A stretch of 64,000 bases of DNA from contig JBGVOD010000013.1 of assembly GCA_045126215.1 (NCBI GenBank), forward strand, positions 1-64,000, given 5' to 3'. How positions within the stretch are numbered: position 1 is the first letter of the stretch; each line of letters begins with the position of its first letter. The DNA comes from SVEL01 sp045126215. GTDB taxonomy: Bacteria > Bacillota > Clostridia > Lachnospirales > Lachnospiraceae. Below, one piece after another: positions 17,426 to 26,805 of the stretch. The notes below the pieces were generated by a model. The model did not search any database, was not told the origin of the DNA, and was given only the letters and a program-made list of their open reading frames with translations. The position numbers were made by a program, and so were the translations under genes.

Positions 17426-19726
17426 ATGAATCCAAAAGATATAGAAACGTTATACAATTCTTATAAGAACAGTATCTACACTGTTCGCAATCTCGAGAAA
17501 CATCTTATAAAAGAATCTTATTCATATGACAAATGGTCGGAATCGTTGCGCCACAAATCAGAAACTATAAGACAGATGTATGCAGAGAACGAAAATTTAA
17601 TACACTCTGTAATAGATGAATTTTTAAAAAATCCTTCTGATATTACAAAAGACTTGGCAAATATGTTTTCTGCCCAGATAGACTTTTTTATGTCTGAAGG
17701 TTATAGAGACTATTATTTAGTTGTGCCTGTTTTGAAGGGACTTATACCATATTATAAGGAGAATGGTCCAAAATGTTTACTCTTTGATACTTATTATTTC
17801 TTAGCGACTGAGATAATGGAGCAGCATAATTTCAAGGAGGCTGAAGACTATTACAATCTTGCAATCAGTATGTACAAGGATACATCAACCTTACCTGATA
17901 TATACAGACACTTTAGATTCTGTTGCGCCCATTACTTCAGACTTCTTGCAGCTATTAATCTTGATGAAATAAATTCTGATACAGTTTACAAGTATGCTAA
18001 TGAAGCATTTGAAGTATGGTTTGAAAAAAAGCTATTTCCATACATAAGTGAAAATAGATTAAAATCCCTTGAACACATCCTTATTTCTTTGGTAGTAAGC
18101 GCTATAGATGAATTAATAGAGAAAAACCAGACCATATCTCAAGGATTAGCAAGTATATTAATTAATGCATTTAACAGTCAGAGGGCATCTTCTGACTCAA
18201 TCTTCAATATTGATATCAGGTTATTTGTTGTATATCATAAGTATAAATTATATATGGGAATGATTGATGAAAGTGAATATTACAATCTGCTTGTAGAAAA
18301 GTACAATAATGACTTTCCATCAATTGTTCCAAACTACACTTATGGAACATCAAATTTTATAGCATTATTTGATGACGAAACAGATGATTCAGAATTTTCA
18401 TTAGATAAGCTCTTTTTAATGAATTCTTCGTATTGCTATGTTTACTATCTCATTCCTGAGCTTTTAAAATACAATAAAAATTCTTTATCTGCTGATATTT
18501 ATATGTCAGAGATTTCAAAGTATTATTCGGACATGCCTATAATTACAGGAGACTGTCTTATAGATTTGCAAATTGAAAAGCATATTAGAAAAATATTTAT
18601 CTATAGTTCAAGTGATAAGGCGATTATCAGCCTGCTTGAGGATATATTTGTAAGACGTCAGGTTATGACTGCCATACATTCCCATATGGTATCAAGACTT
18701 TCGTCTACTGTTACAGATCAGATTATTTACAAGAAGCCTGAAATTCTTATTGGTACTTTTGGAATATCTTCCGAGAATGAGGTTTTCAACAGAAGAGAAG
18801 AAATTCTTTACTTTGTCAGTTGTGCCAGTATACTTCATGATCTCGGTAAAGTTATATGTTCTGATATAATAAACCTTCATACACGAAAACTTACTACTAT
18901 TGAGAAAGGAATTTTTATGCTTCATCCTGAACACGGAGGACAGATTGCAGATACAATTCCAACAATATACAAGTATAAAGATATTATTTTAGGTCATCAT
19001 AAATCTTACGATGGAAACTTTGGATATCCTGAAAACGTGGACTTCCATACTTCAGAGGTAAAAACAATTATTGATATCATTACAGTATGTGACTGTATAG
19101 ATGCCGCAACAGATACTTTAGGCAGAAATTATGCCAAACCAAAGGAATTTGTTACTGTTATAGATGAATTAAAAGCAGATGCCGGCACACGTTACTCAAG
19201 TGATTTAGTTGATTTTATAACCGGTGATATTGAATTAATGGTAAAAATTCACGACCTTACAAAAAACGAACGTGAACATACATATTTCGAAATTTATCAT
19301 AACTTCGTTGAATCAAATGTAAAGTTTAAAAAGACTGATGAATTAAATCTTAGAATGATGAGTAGCAGCGACTTATACGCACTGTCAGAAATGAGCGGTA
19401 ATCCTCTTGATGATATTGAGCATTTATTTGATCTTTGTGAAAGAAACAGCTTCATTCTAACAGATGGACATAATCATTCTTTCGGATACTGCTTTACCCG
19501 TGGTAGAATCGATGTTCTTGAAATACACGAAATGTTTATATTCAAAGAATATCGTAGACAGGGATACGGAACACAATTTATGTCCCTCATCGAAAATCTG
19601 GCTCAAAAGCATGGTTACAGACAGCTTACTATGCCAGCAAGAGAAAAAGGACACTTTGATAAATTCTGTTGGATTCTCGGTTTTAAGGACCGAAACGAAA
19701 AGGGTTGGATGCAAAAACGAATATAA
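17426..19726 (+). CDS. Three-part protein: helical/TPR-like region, HD-GYP-type phosphohydrolase, C-terminal GNAT domain
   Basis: The 766-residue protein starts at the ATG after TCAGGAG. About 400 residues of helical, TPR-like sequence precede an HD domain: HDLGK (about 470), HPEHGG, and HHKSYDGNFGYP (about 524-535), matching the HD-GYP signature apart from Lys in place of the Glu of HHE and one extra residue before GYP. The last 90 residues form a GNAT acetyltransferase fold with the acetyl-CoA loop RRQGYGTQF. HD-GYP enzymes usually hydrolyse cyclic di-GMP; fusion to a GNAT domain is unusual. No signal peptide or membrane segment is seen, so it should be cytosolic. Substrates of both halves are unknown. 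Confidence 0.85.
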   Translation: MNPKDIETLYNSYKNSIYTVRNLEKHLIKESYSYDKWSESLRHKSETIRQMYAENENLIHSVIDEFLKNPSDITKDLANMFSAQIDFFMSEGYRDYYLVVPVLKGLIPYYKENGPKCLLFDTYYFLATEIMEQHNFKEAEDYYNLAISMYKDTSTLPDIYRHFRFCCAHYFRLLAAINLDEINSDTVYKYANEAFEVWFEKKLFPYISENRLKSLEHILISLVVSAIDELIEKNQTISQGLASILINAFNSQRASSDSIFNIDIRLFVVYHKYKLYMGMIDESEYYNLLVEKYNNDFPSIVPNYTYGTSNFIALFDDETDDSEFSLDKLFLMNSSYCYVYYLIPELLKYNKNSLSADIYMSEISKYYSDMPIITGDCLIDLQIEKHIRKIFIYSSSDKAIISLLEDIFVRRQVMTAIHSHMVSRLSSTVTDQIIYKKPEILIGTFGISSENEVFNRREEILYFVSCASILHDLGKVICSDIINLHTRKLTTIEKGIFMLHPEHGGQIADTIPTIYKYKDIILGHHKSYDGNFGYPENVDFHTSEVKTIIDIITVCDCIDAATDTLGRNYAKPKEFVTVIDELKADAGTRYSSDLVDFITGDIELMVKIHDLTKNEREHTYFEIYHNFVESNVKFKKTDELNLRMMSSSDLYALSEMSGNPLDDIEHLFDLCERNSFILTDGHNHSFGYCFTRGRIDVLEIHEMFIFKEYRRQGYGTQFMSLIENLAQKHGYRQLTMPAREKGHFDKFCWILGFKDRNEKGWMQKRI

Positions 19727-19736
19727 ACCAACTTGA

Positions 19737-19765
19737 TTGACAATCATCCATTTAAGATTTATAAT
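19737..19765 (+). promoter_or_regulatory. Consensus promoter of pgsA
   Basis: A perfect TTGACA (19737-19742), a 17-bp spacer and a perfect TATAAT (19760-19765) lie just after the stop of the HD-GYP-GNAT gene and about 70 bases before the pgsA ATG. Confidence 0.85.
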
Positions 19766-19833
19766 TCTTTCGTTACAATTGACACGAACAAACTTCCTTT
19801 TGTTCATATATACATAGGAAAATGAGGTTACTT

Positions 19834-20418
19834 ATGAGAGGAAAGGCACGTAAAGAAGATTTATTTACCATCCCAAATATCCTTTCTTATATTAGAATTT
19901 TATTAGTCCCCCTATTTGTTTATATTTTCTTAAATAAATGGTACTGGCAATCAGCATTAGTTGTTGTAGTAGCTGCTGTAACAGATGTTATAGATGGATA
20001 TATTGCCAGAAAGTTTAATCTTATAACTGACTGGGGCAAATTCATAGATCCTGTTGCCGATAAACTTATGCAGTTTGCAATGCTTGTCGTAACAATCCTA
20101 AAAGCACCTTTTGTATTAATACTTGTGATTGCCTTTGTACTGAAAGAATCTATATTATTAATTGTCGGACTCTATATATATCATAAAGGCAACAATTTAA
20201 ATGGTGCTATGTGGTGTGGAAAGCTTTGTACCGTGGTAATGGATATATCGATGCTTATACTCATTGCATGCCCTGAAAGTTTTATAACAGATGCGCTGAC
20301 AGATACTATCATTGTAGTTGTAATGGCATTTATGCTACTTTCCTTTGTAGTATACCTAAATGCATACAAAAAGCTCTATGCTAGTATGAAAGCTGAAAAT
20401 GATAAGAAGAATGTTTAG
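19834..20418 (+). CDS. pgsA: CDP-diacylglycerol--glycerol-3-phosphate 3-phosphatidyltransferase
   Basis: The 194-residue integral membrane enzyme makes phosphatidylglycerol phosphate from CDP-diacylglycerol and glycerol 3-phosphate. The CDP-alcohol transferase motif DG(x2)AR(x8)G(x3)D(x3)D is complete: it begins VIDGYIARKF and ends GKFIDPVADKL. About five hydrophobic segments follow the family pattern. The ATG at 19834 has GAGG at six bases and is preferred to the ATG at 19822. It has its own strong promoter. Confidence 0.93.
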   Translation: MRGKARKEDLFTIPNILSYIRILLVPLFVYIFLNKWYWQSALVVVVAAVTDVIDGYIARKFNLITDWGKFIDPVADKLMQFAMLVVTILKAPFVLILVIAFVLKESILLIVGLYIYHKGNNLNGAMWCGKLCTVVMDISMLILIACPESFITDALTDTIIVVVMAFMLLSFVVYLNAYKKLYASMKAENDKKNV

Positions 20419-20521
20419 TCTTAGAGTTGTTATATTACGATATGGTATGTATGCACGAAGTGTTCTTAATTTTTTAAAGCTATGGTACTAGAAGGTATCT
20501 TTATTCATAAATGTATATTAA

Positions 20522-20568
20522 GCATATAGCACAAAGTATATTGTCATTTGTAACTTTGTGCTATATGC
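20522..20568. terminator. Perfect inverted repeat between convergent genes
   Basis: A perfect 15-bp stem GCATATAGCACAAAG/CTTTGTGCTATATGC with a 17-base loop lies between pgsA (plus) and the OLD-type gene (minus). No long T-run is present on either side, but the location suggests a bidirectional terminator. Confidence 0.65.
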
Positions 20569-20624
20569 ATATTATTATCCCGAATATACCTTTAATCCCC
20601 TACCCTTTATAAAAAAGAACACTC

Positions 20625-22484
20625 CTATTTTTTCTTTCTGTTCTCAAAATAAACAAACGAATCCACCGTATCCAAGATATCCTTAAAAGTATCTCTTGGT
20701 GCAGCATCAATATATTTTCTAATAATCTCACTTTCATCATTTCTATATTTTCCATAGAAAATATCAAAAAGATTATGACCTCTGACATATATCTTAATAA
20801 GTTCAAGATTTTCCTTGATATCCCTGCTACTATTTATACGAACATTTTTTGTTCTAAGAAGTCTTTTAAAACTTGGAAGCTTATGAAGATAGTCTTTATA
20901 CTTTTGGAACAAAGTATTATAAAATTCATCTTCATTTTTTATTACACCTATTTTTGTCATTACTGCCGGGTCAAGAAAATAATTTTCAAACGAGTAATAC
21001 TTAAGAACAAGTACATTCTTTGGTGTTACATTAGGAAGATTATCTACATCTTCAAGAGCCCTCTGTCCGTAGTAATTACACAACTGTTTTACAAGATACT
21101 TTGGATTCTTACCATCACTATCCCTTATCATAAGAAACTGATCCTTTAGATATAATTTATTAATATACTTAAGATTTGCATATGTCTTGATATTTGTACA
21201 GCTGTTTGTAGGAATAATGGAAATACGATTAAGCTTTCCATCTTCATCTCTTATTTCTGAATAATACTTTTCAAGCAATATTGGCAATCTATTGCTGTCC
21301 TGCTTTCCTTCAACTATAAATACAAAGCTTACATTCATCAGGTCATTTGCTGTATAACCAAGATCATCAAGTATAATATCTATATCTGGATTTTCAACAA
21401 CAGTTGTATCATAGTTCTCATCAAGAACAACCTGCTTTATCTGCCTTGAAGAGAAATTAAATATCATATTTGGCGAATATGTCGAGAATATAACCTGATT
21501 CTTTTTAGAGAGTCTGTAGAGTATTTCACTGGCTACCTTTTGAAGCTGTGGATGCAGGAATATTTCAGGATCCTCTATCATTATCAGACTGTGCACTCTG
21601 CTCTTTTCATCAATATACGCCTCAATAAGCGATAAAAGATATATACTTTTTGCACCTGCACTCAGATGATTCACTGTCTGTACTGCACCATTTCTCTCAT
21701 CCTTAATCTGTGTTTCAAGCTTAAATAATTCCGAAACATTTACATTTACTTTATACTTTATCTCTTTTGCAATGACACCATTTTTCTTAAGATTTCGATT
21801 TACACTTTCAGTGAAATTATCAAAGTTCATCTTATAAATCTTATATTCCATAAGTTTTGTGGTCTCAGCCATAGATAACTCTTCAGCTTTTTTGTATCTA
21901 ATATCTTCAATACATTTGAAACACTGATCACACTTTCTAAGCTTATCATATAGGCATACAGATTCTTTGATAACACTAATGTCATCACCATAATTAATAT
22001 TTAATAAACCATTCTGAAAATCACGAAGATCTCTTTTATGATCAATGTAATATAGTTTTGGAAGAATCTCCACAATATGCTTATTTTCTACACCATATTC
22101 ATCAGTATATTTTGCATCAAGATTCGGAGTAACTTTGTATATGATTTTTATTCCATCCTCTTCACTAAATGTTGGGAAAGTCTCTTTGAATTCAGCAAGC
22201 CACTTTTCATACGACCTCTCCTTAGATACAACTCCCCATTCGTTCATCTGATACAAAGAATCTTCAGACATATTAAGTGTAAAAGTTATCTGCATTTCCC
22301 TATCTGGGTCTCTGAAATGCTTTCTTTCCAGTTTAAAATTACCCGTAACTAATCGCACCGCATCAATAACAGAACTTTTACCTGTTCCGTTCTTTCCTAC
22401 TAATATGAATGCATAGTCTATGTCTTTTATCTCCATTCTATCAATAGACATAAAGTTCACGATAGTCATAGAACTAATCCTCAT
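20625..22484 (-). CDS. OLD-family ATPase with Toprim nuclease domain
   Basis: The 619-residue protein has an ABC-type ATPase head: Walker A GKNGTGKSS (30-38), a signature-like HLSAGAKSIYLLSL, and Walker B IMIEDPEIFLHPQL. A Toprim-type domain follows, with VEGKQDSNRLP and RDSDGK carrying its acidic residues. This matches overcoming-lysogenization-defect (OLD) nucleases, which occur alone or as the ATPase of two-gene defence systems. No UvrD-like helicase lies beside it, so it looks like a stand-alone class 1 form. The ATG at 22482-22484 has AGAGGG upstream; a GTG three codons earlier overlaps that site. It sits last in a minus-strand run behind a flavin reductase. A defence role is inferred. 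Confidence 0.8.
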   Translation of the reverse strand: MRISSMTIVNFMSIDRMEIKDIDYAFILVGKNGTGKSSVIDAVRLVTGNFKLERKHFRDPDREMQITFTLNMSEDSLYQMNEWGVVSKERSYEKWLAEFKETFPTFSEEDGIKIIYKVTPNLDAKYTDEYGVENKHIVEILPKLYYIDHKRDLRDFQNGLLNINYGDDISVIKESVCLYDKLRKCDQCFKCIEDIRYKKAEELSMAETTKLMEYKIYKMNFDNFTESVNRNLKKNGVIAKEIKYKVNVNVSELFKLETQIKDERNGAVQTVNHLSAGAKSIYLLSLIEAYIDEKSRVHSLIMIEDPEIFLHPQLQKVASEILYRLSKKNQVIFSTYSPNMIFNFSSRQIKQVVLDENYDTTVVENPDIDIILDDLGYTANDLMNVSFVFIVEGKQDSNRLPILLEKYYSEIRDEDGKLNRISIIPTNSCTNIKTYANLKYINKLYLKDQFLMIRDSDGKNPKYLVKQLCNYYGQRALEDVDNLPNVTPKNVLVLKYYSFENYFLDPAVMTKIGVIKNEDEFYNTLFQKYKDYLHKLPSFKRLLRTKNVRINSSRDIKENLELIKIYVRGHNLFDIFYGKYRNDESEIIRKYIDAAPRDTFKDILDTVDSFVYFENRKKK

Positions 22485-22513
22485 ACAAAACACCCTCTTC
22501 CATTTATATATAT

Positions 22514-23086
22514 TTATTTGTCTTTCTTTGTCTTAACCGAATATCCAAACTTTCCGACTTTTTCACCCAGAAGAAAATATTCTCCATGTGAATATGCGAT
22601 AAGTCCGGCATCATTAAGATTAAGCTTACCTGTCTCATCCATATATTTATCATCTATTGTAACACCCATAACTTCTGCCAAAAACATATCATGGGTTCCA
22701 AGAGAAATTATCTCTTTGAGCTTACATTCAATATTTACCGGACTTTCTAAAATACCTGGAGCTTTTACATATTTTGACTCTAATGGTGTAAGCTTCATCT
22801 CTTTAAACTTATCAACATCTCTTCCTGATTTAACGCCGCAATAATCTGTTGCAAATACTAAGTCCTTTGTTATTAGATTAATTACAAATTCTCCACTTTC
22901 TTTGATAATATCATATGAATATCTTGAAGGTCTGATAGATACATACGCCATAGCAGGAGTAGAACATGTGGTTCCACACCATGCAGTTGTTATTATATTT
23001 GGTCTTTCTCCTTCTCTTTTACAACTAACCATTACTGCCGGAACAGGATATACCATATTCCCCGGTTTCCAATTCTGTCTTCCCAT
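22514..23086 (-). CDS. Flavin reductase-like (FMN-binding split barrel) protein
   Basis: The 190-residue protein has the split-barrel flavin-binding pattern: PVPAVMVSCKR, NIITTAWCGTTCSTPAM, RPSRYSYDIIKESGEFVINL and a late HGEYFLLGEKVGKFGYS. Such proteins reduce FMN or act as flavoproteins of unknown substrate. The ATG at 23084-23086 is chosen because GAGG lies nine bases upstream; a longer reading would overlap the preceding gene by 56 bp. It starts seven bases after the stop of that gene, so cotranscription is likely. Confidence 0.85.
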   Translation of the reverse strand: MGRQNWKPGNMVYPVPAVMVSCKREGERPNIITTAWCGTTCSTPAMAYVSIRPSRYSYDIIKESGEFVINLITKDLVFATDYCGVKSGRDVDKFKEMKLTPLESKYVKAPGILESPVNIECKLKEIISLGTHDMFLAEVMGVTIDDKYMDETGKLNLNDAGLIAYSHGEYFLLGEKVGKFGYSVKTKKDK

Positions 23087-23093
23087 AACGTCA

Positions 23094-24311
23094 TTACCTC
23101 TGTGAATAATCAATACATTCAAATTCCATTCCCGAAGCTTTGAATCCATCCGATGTTCTCTCGAAATGTATTACAACACTATCTTCTGCATATCCATCAT
23201 AATCTTTTCTAATACCTGTTGTATTGCTTCTTGGTGTCTTAGCCCAGAATCTGCATGTAAAATGTACTACACAATCCACACTCTTTCCTTCAACACTATT
23301 TTCAATTGAAATATCATAGGATACATCTTCAATAATCTTAAGAAATGCACCATCTTCTTTATTTATATCTGCATATAATTTATCATATATATCCGCAAGC
23401 TGATTTGCACCATCTTCTGTAAAATATGGCTTAAGTTCTTCTATACCAGTTCCAGCCAAAGCATTCTCATATAATCCAAAAACAATTTCAGGAGAACCAT
23501 TTTCAATAACAGGATCTATGAAAACCTTTTCAGCATTTACCTCAAAATATTCGTCATCCTCATCTACAATTATGTACTCAGAGATTGGATTCATACCCTC
23601 AAGTGTACACGAGAGAATATGGCTTCCTTCAAATATATCTCCAACATAGTATTCCATCATATTAGTGGATGGAGAATAGCTTCTTTCACATTCCGAAACA
23701 TCAATACCGTCTATTGTTGTATGATAACCAAATGGAACCTTAATTGTAAGATTCTTCTTTACCATATCATTTAAATCAAGCTTGTATTCAGGAAAGAATA
23801 ACTTAACTCTTCCATCTCCCTCAATAATCTTAAGTGTCTGTGCAACCTTATTATCTTCATATACGTATGAAATACTAATATTTGTAATCCCATCCTCTGT
23901 TTCAACGCTATCCTTTGAAATCTGAGATAAATCGACAGTTTGATACTTGTTTGTCATACCATTTACAAATGTAACTGCATTTACAAACTTACTTTCATTT
24001 ACTTCTGACAGATTATAAAGTACTTTCCAATTGGCTCCGGCAAAATTTTCATATACCTTATTTACAGTTTTGTCAGGATTGCCATATACAGAATTATATG
24101 CAAGAAAAACACCTATTGCTCCAAACACCAAAAGAAGCAAAAGAGACTTTATCATTTGAAGGAAGAAACGTCCTATATTTTTCTTCTTCACTGTCTTGTT
24201 TATCTTTTTTTTCATATCTTCTACGGCTTCTTCTGTAATATCTAAATTTGAAACTTCGTCTGTTCTATCCGAATTTAAAACTTCATCAGTTTTATCTGTT
24301 TTATTTTCCAT
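23094..24311 (-). CDS. Single-pass membrane protein, family not recognised (TcaA-like layout)
   Basis: I do not recognise this 405-residue protein. It has an acidic N-terminal tail with repeated DKTDEV/DRTDEV, a Lys-rich stretch and one membrane segment (about residues 50-70), so the remaining 330 residues should lie outside the cell. That part has an NTF2/TcaA-like feel: VNKVYENFAGANWKVLYN near the start, and a later IVFGLYENALAGTGIEELKPY block. It follows the 818-residue membrane-anchored protein by 37 bp and precedes the flavin reductase by 7 bp. A cell-envelope role is inferred only. Confidence 0.65.
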   Translation of the reverse strand: MENKTDKTDEVLNSDRTDEVSNLDITEEAVEDMKKKINKTVKKKNIGRFFLQMIKSLLLLLVFGAIGVFLAYNSVYGNPDKTVNKVYENFAGANWKVLYNLSEVNESKFVNAVTFVNGMTNKYQTVDLSQISKDSVETEDGITNISISYVYEDNKVAQTLKIIEGDGRVKLFFPEYKLDLNDMVKKNLTIKVPFGYHTTIDGIDVSECERSYSPSTNMMEYYVGDIFEGSHILSCTLEGMNPISEYIIVDEDDEYFEVNAEKVFIDPVIENGSPEIVFGLYENALAGTGIEELKPYFTEDGANQLADIYDKLYADINKEDGAFLKIIEDVSYDISIENSVEGKSVDCVVHFTCRFWAKTPRSNTTGIRKDYDGYAEDSVVIHFERTSDGFKASGMEFECIDYSQR

Positions 24312-24348
24312 GATTTACCCTCTCTAATATAGTGTCATTCTATCATAT

Positions 24349-26805
24349 TTAGTCTAATATGGCTATATATCTTTGACCACTCTTGATTATCTCATTTTCT
24401 GCCACATTTATGCCCATATTAAAACTTGTTCCATCAAAAGTTCTAAAATATATTGTATCTACATTTCCCAAGTATCCACTATAGCCTGATATCGCAACAA
24501 TTCCATAGTCTTCAAGCTGTGTCAGAACAGGAATTTCCTTGGTAGTATAATATAGAATGTCTTCCAGTTTTAGAGTTGAAACATCTAAAGCCTTAATGTT
24601 TGGATTATCAAGAATGTCCTTTATATTCTGGTAATTTGGAGAGGCAGCATCAGTAGCAGAAGGAACTACCTTATTATCAAGTTTTGATAATCTTGCCCAT
24701 ACATATTTTCCGCTGGAATCTACTACTACACCATACTGTGCACTGGCTGTCTCAATAGCTTCTTTTATCTTAGCTGTTTTTAATATCATATGTCCTTGCG
24801 CATATACATAATAAGAACTATCTTCATATTCATCATCTCGTCCGATATCATTTACATTTGCAAATTCAACTTCATTTGTTTTTATAACTGATAGCTCATC
24901 CTCACATGTAACTGTATACGCAAACTTAACTATAAGCTCTGTAAGCTTAAGATCAGTTACAATCGTCGACTGAGTAATAGTAGCATTGTTTTCTTCAACT
25001 TTATTTACAATCTGATCGTCGCTTATATTTACAAAGTTTCCAGTTTCATCTTTTGAAACTCTTGTAAGTTTAAGCATATTCTCATATATGGAAACATCCT
25101 TTATATATATATTATCTTTTTGATATTCCTCAATTTTTTCCTCATCACCATATATGCTTATAAATATCTTGTACATAGGAAAAACAGTATCTCCATATTC
25201 ATCTACGTAGATATCACTTTGATGACATAATCCATATACCATGTCGTTTCCGACGAATCCGATTACTTTGATATAGTCTCCTTCTTCCGCCTTAATCTTA
25301 TAATCTTTTTCCTTTGCAACGTCAATTACCCTTATACTGTCAGCACTATATATACTACCATTTTCATGCCATGCAACCATATTATTATCACCATTAATAA
25401 TAAAGTTACCTTTCTGTAAATGGTTTGCCAGCTGTACATATTCATTACTGTCCATTGTAATTGTATATATATTATCTTCAACCATCAAATATATAATATT
25501 ATCTTTTGTGATATATGCAAATTTTCCTATTTGACCCTTTTGTATTTCAAATGGCCTATTTGTAGATATAAATACAAGCTCTTTTACATTGTTTTTTTCT
25601 CTATTATAAGTATATAAAGCCGTTCCGACTTCACCCTCATGTTCACCTTTATTCATGTATCCATATACCATAAAAAGAACATTTCCACTAGAATCAGTGG
25701 ATACTATTTCGATATCATTTTCATTAAACACATCTCTGATATCACTGTCGCTTCCACTTTCAAATGACATAATACAAACCATCTGATTTTTGCTCATATC
25801 CATTAACCACAGATTTCTCTCTTTTACAAAAGATACATATGAACCTGTTTTTGAACAGTTTGTCTCAACATAAAGATCACTATCCAGTCCCATATTTATT
25901 CTGGTACCGGATACATTTCTTGTATTACAGTCAAATATCTGATTCATTTCTCTCTCATAAACATAAAGGTACATTACATTTATACCCTGTCTTATTCTGA
26001 AGTACTCTGAAACATTATAATACTCATATATTCCAAGCTCATTTTTTGCCTTTACTTTATAGTTTAGTTCATAGCATCCTACATCATTCAAAAGCTCCTT
26101 AATCGTTATAATAGGTGCTGACACTCTTGTAACCTCAAGAGAACCCCATGTTACATTATTAAAGCTGGAATACAAATCAACCTTTGCAAGATTTGTATTA
26201 TCTGAAGATGCCTTTGGTTCAAGATATGGCATATATTCCTTTGCATCCTCTTTATCTAACGTACTCTCGCTAAAACCTGTTACAAAGTTAATATGCTCTG
26301 CAATATCTATGTAATTTTGCAAAATAACCCTTGTGTAGTAATTTATTTCACCATGCTTTTCTGTTACAATCTTTACTAGAAGCAAATATTCTTCATTATC
26401 TTCAATTATTCTCGAGAGATTTAATGTAGCTTGAATTTTTGTTCCAATTATTTCGTATTCATCTACATTCTTTTTTTCTATAAGTCTAGTTGTATCAAGA
26501 CTTCTAAGCTCATACGATACACCGGCTATGACATTCTGATATGTTTCTACACGTATACTTACAGTTTTATCTTCACTTATAGGTGTAATAGAGTCTCTCA
26601 TATACTTTGCGTCCATATCCACAGTATATCCATGAAGTGTATTCACTGTCTCACCATTGTATTGCATATATGTAATTGGTAATGTGGCAGTTCTCATTAT
26701 ATTATCATCTTCGACTTCTTTATCCATGGTTATCACGAAATATGTAGCAATTGTTCCAATAAAAATCAAAGATAATAAAACAAATTTTAATACTGTTCTT
26801 TTCAT
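24349..26805 (-). CDS. Large exported membrane-anchored protein, family not recognised
   Basis: The 818-residue protein has one N-terminal membrane segment (about 7-26) and no other hydrophobic stretch, so nearly all of it should be extracytoplasmic. It is rich in beta strands; the middle third has repeated short blocks such as NLWLMDMSKNQMVCIM and YITKDNIIYLMVEDNIYTI that resemble a beta-propeller, followed by a PEGA/Ig-like segment. No catalytic motif is recognised. Its ATG overlaps the stop of the methyltransferase gene by four bases (ATGA), implying coupled translation. Confidence 0.65.
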   Translation of the reverse strand: MKRTVLKFVLLSLIFIGTIATYFVITMDKEVEDDNIMRTATLPITYMQYNGETVNTLHGYTVDMDAKYMRDSITPISEDKTVSIRVETYQNVIAGVSYELRSLDTTRLIEKKNVDEYEIIGTKIQATLNLSRIIEDNEEYLLLVKIVTEKHGEINYYTRVILQNYIDIAEHINFVTGFSESTLDKEDAKEYMPYLEPKASSDNTNLAKVDLYSSFNNVTWGSLEVTRVSAPIITIKELLNDVGCYELNYKVKAKNELGIYEYYNVSEYFRIRQGINVMYLYVYEREMNQIFDCNTRNVSGTRINMGLDSDLYVETNCSKTGSYVSFVKERNLWLMDMSKNQMVCIMSFESGSDSDIRDVFNENDIEIVSTDSSGNVLFMVYGYMNKGEHEGEVGTALYTYNREKNNVKELVFISTNRPFEIQKGQIGKFAYITKDNIIYLMVEDNIYTITMDSNEYVQLANHLQKGNFIINGDNNMVAWHENGSIYSADSIRVIDVAKEKDYKIKAEEGDYIKVIGFVGNDMVYGLCHQSDIYVDEYGDTVFPMYKIFISIYGDEEKIEEYQKDNIYIKDVSIYENMLKLTRVSKDETGNFVNISDDQIVNKVEENNATITQSTIVTDLKLTELIVKFAYTVTCEDELSVIKTNEVEFANVNDIGRDDEYEDSSYYVYAQGHMILKTAKIKEAIETASAQYGVVVDSSGKYVWARLSKLDNKVVPSATDAASPNYQNIKDILDNPNIKALDVSTLKLEDILYYTTKEIPVLTQLEDYGIVAISGYSGYLGNVDTIYFRTFDGTSFNMGINVAENEIIKSGQRYIAILD

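Noticed and set aside
20419..20624. Possible small RNA or gene after pgsA
   Set aside because: Apart from the inverted repeat nothing supports it; no promoter or reading frame of note.
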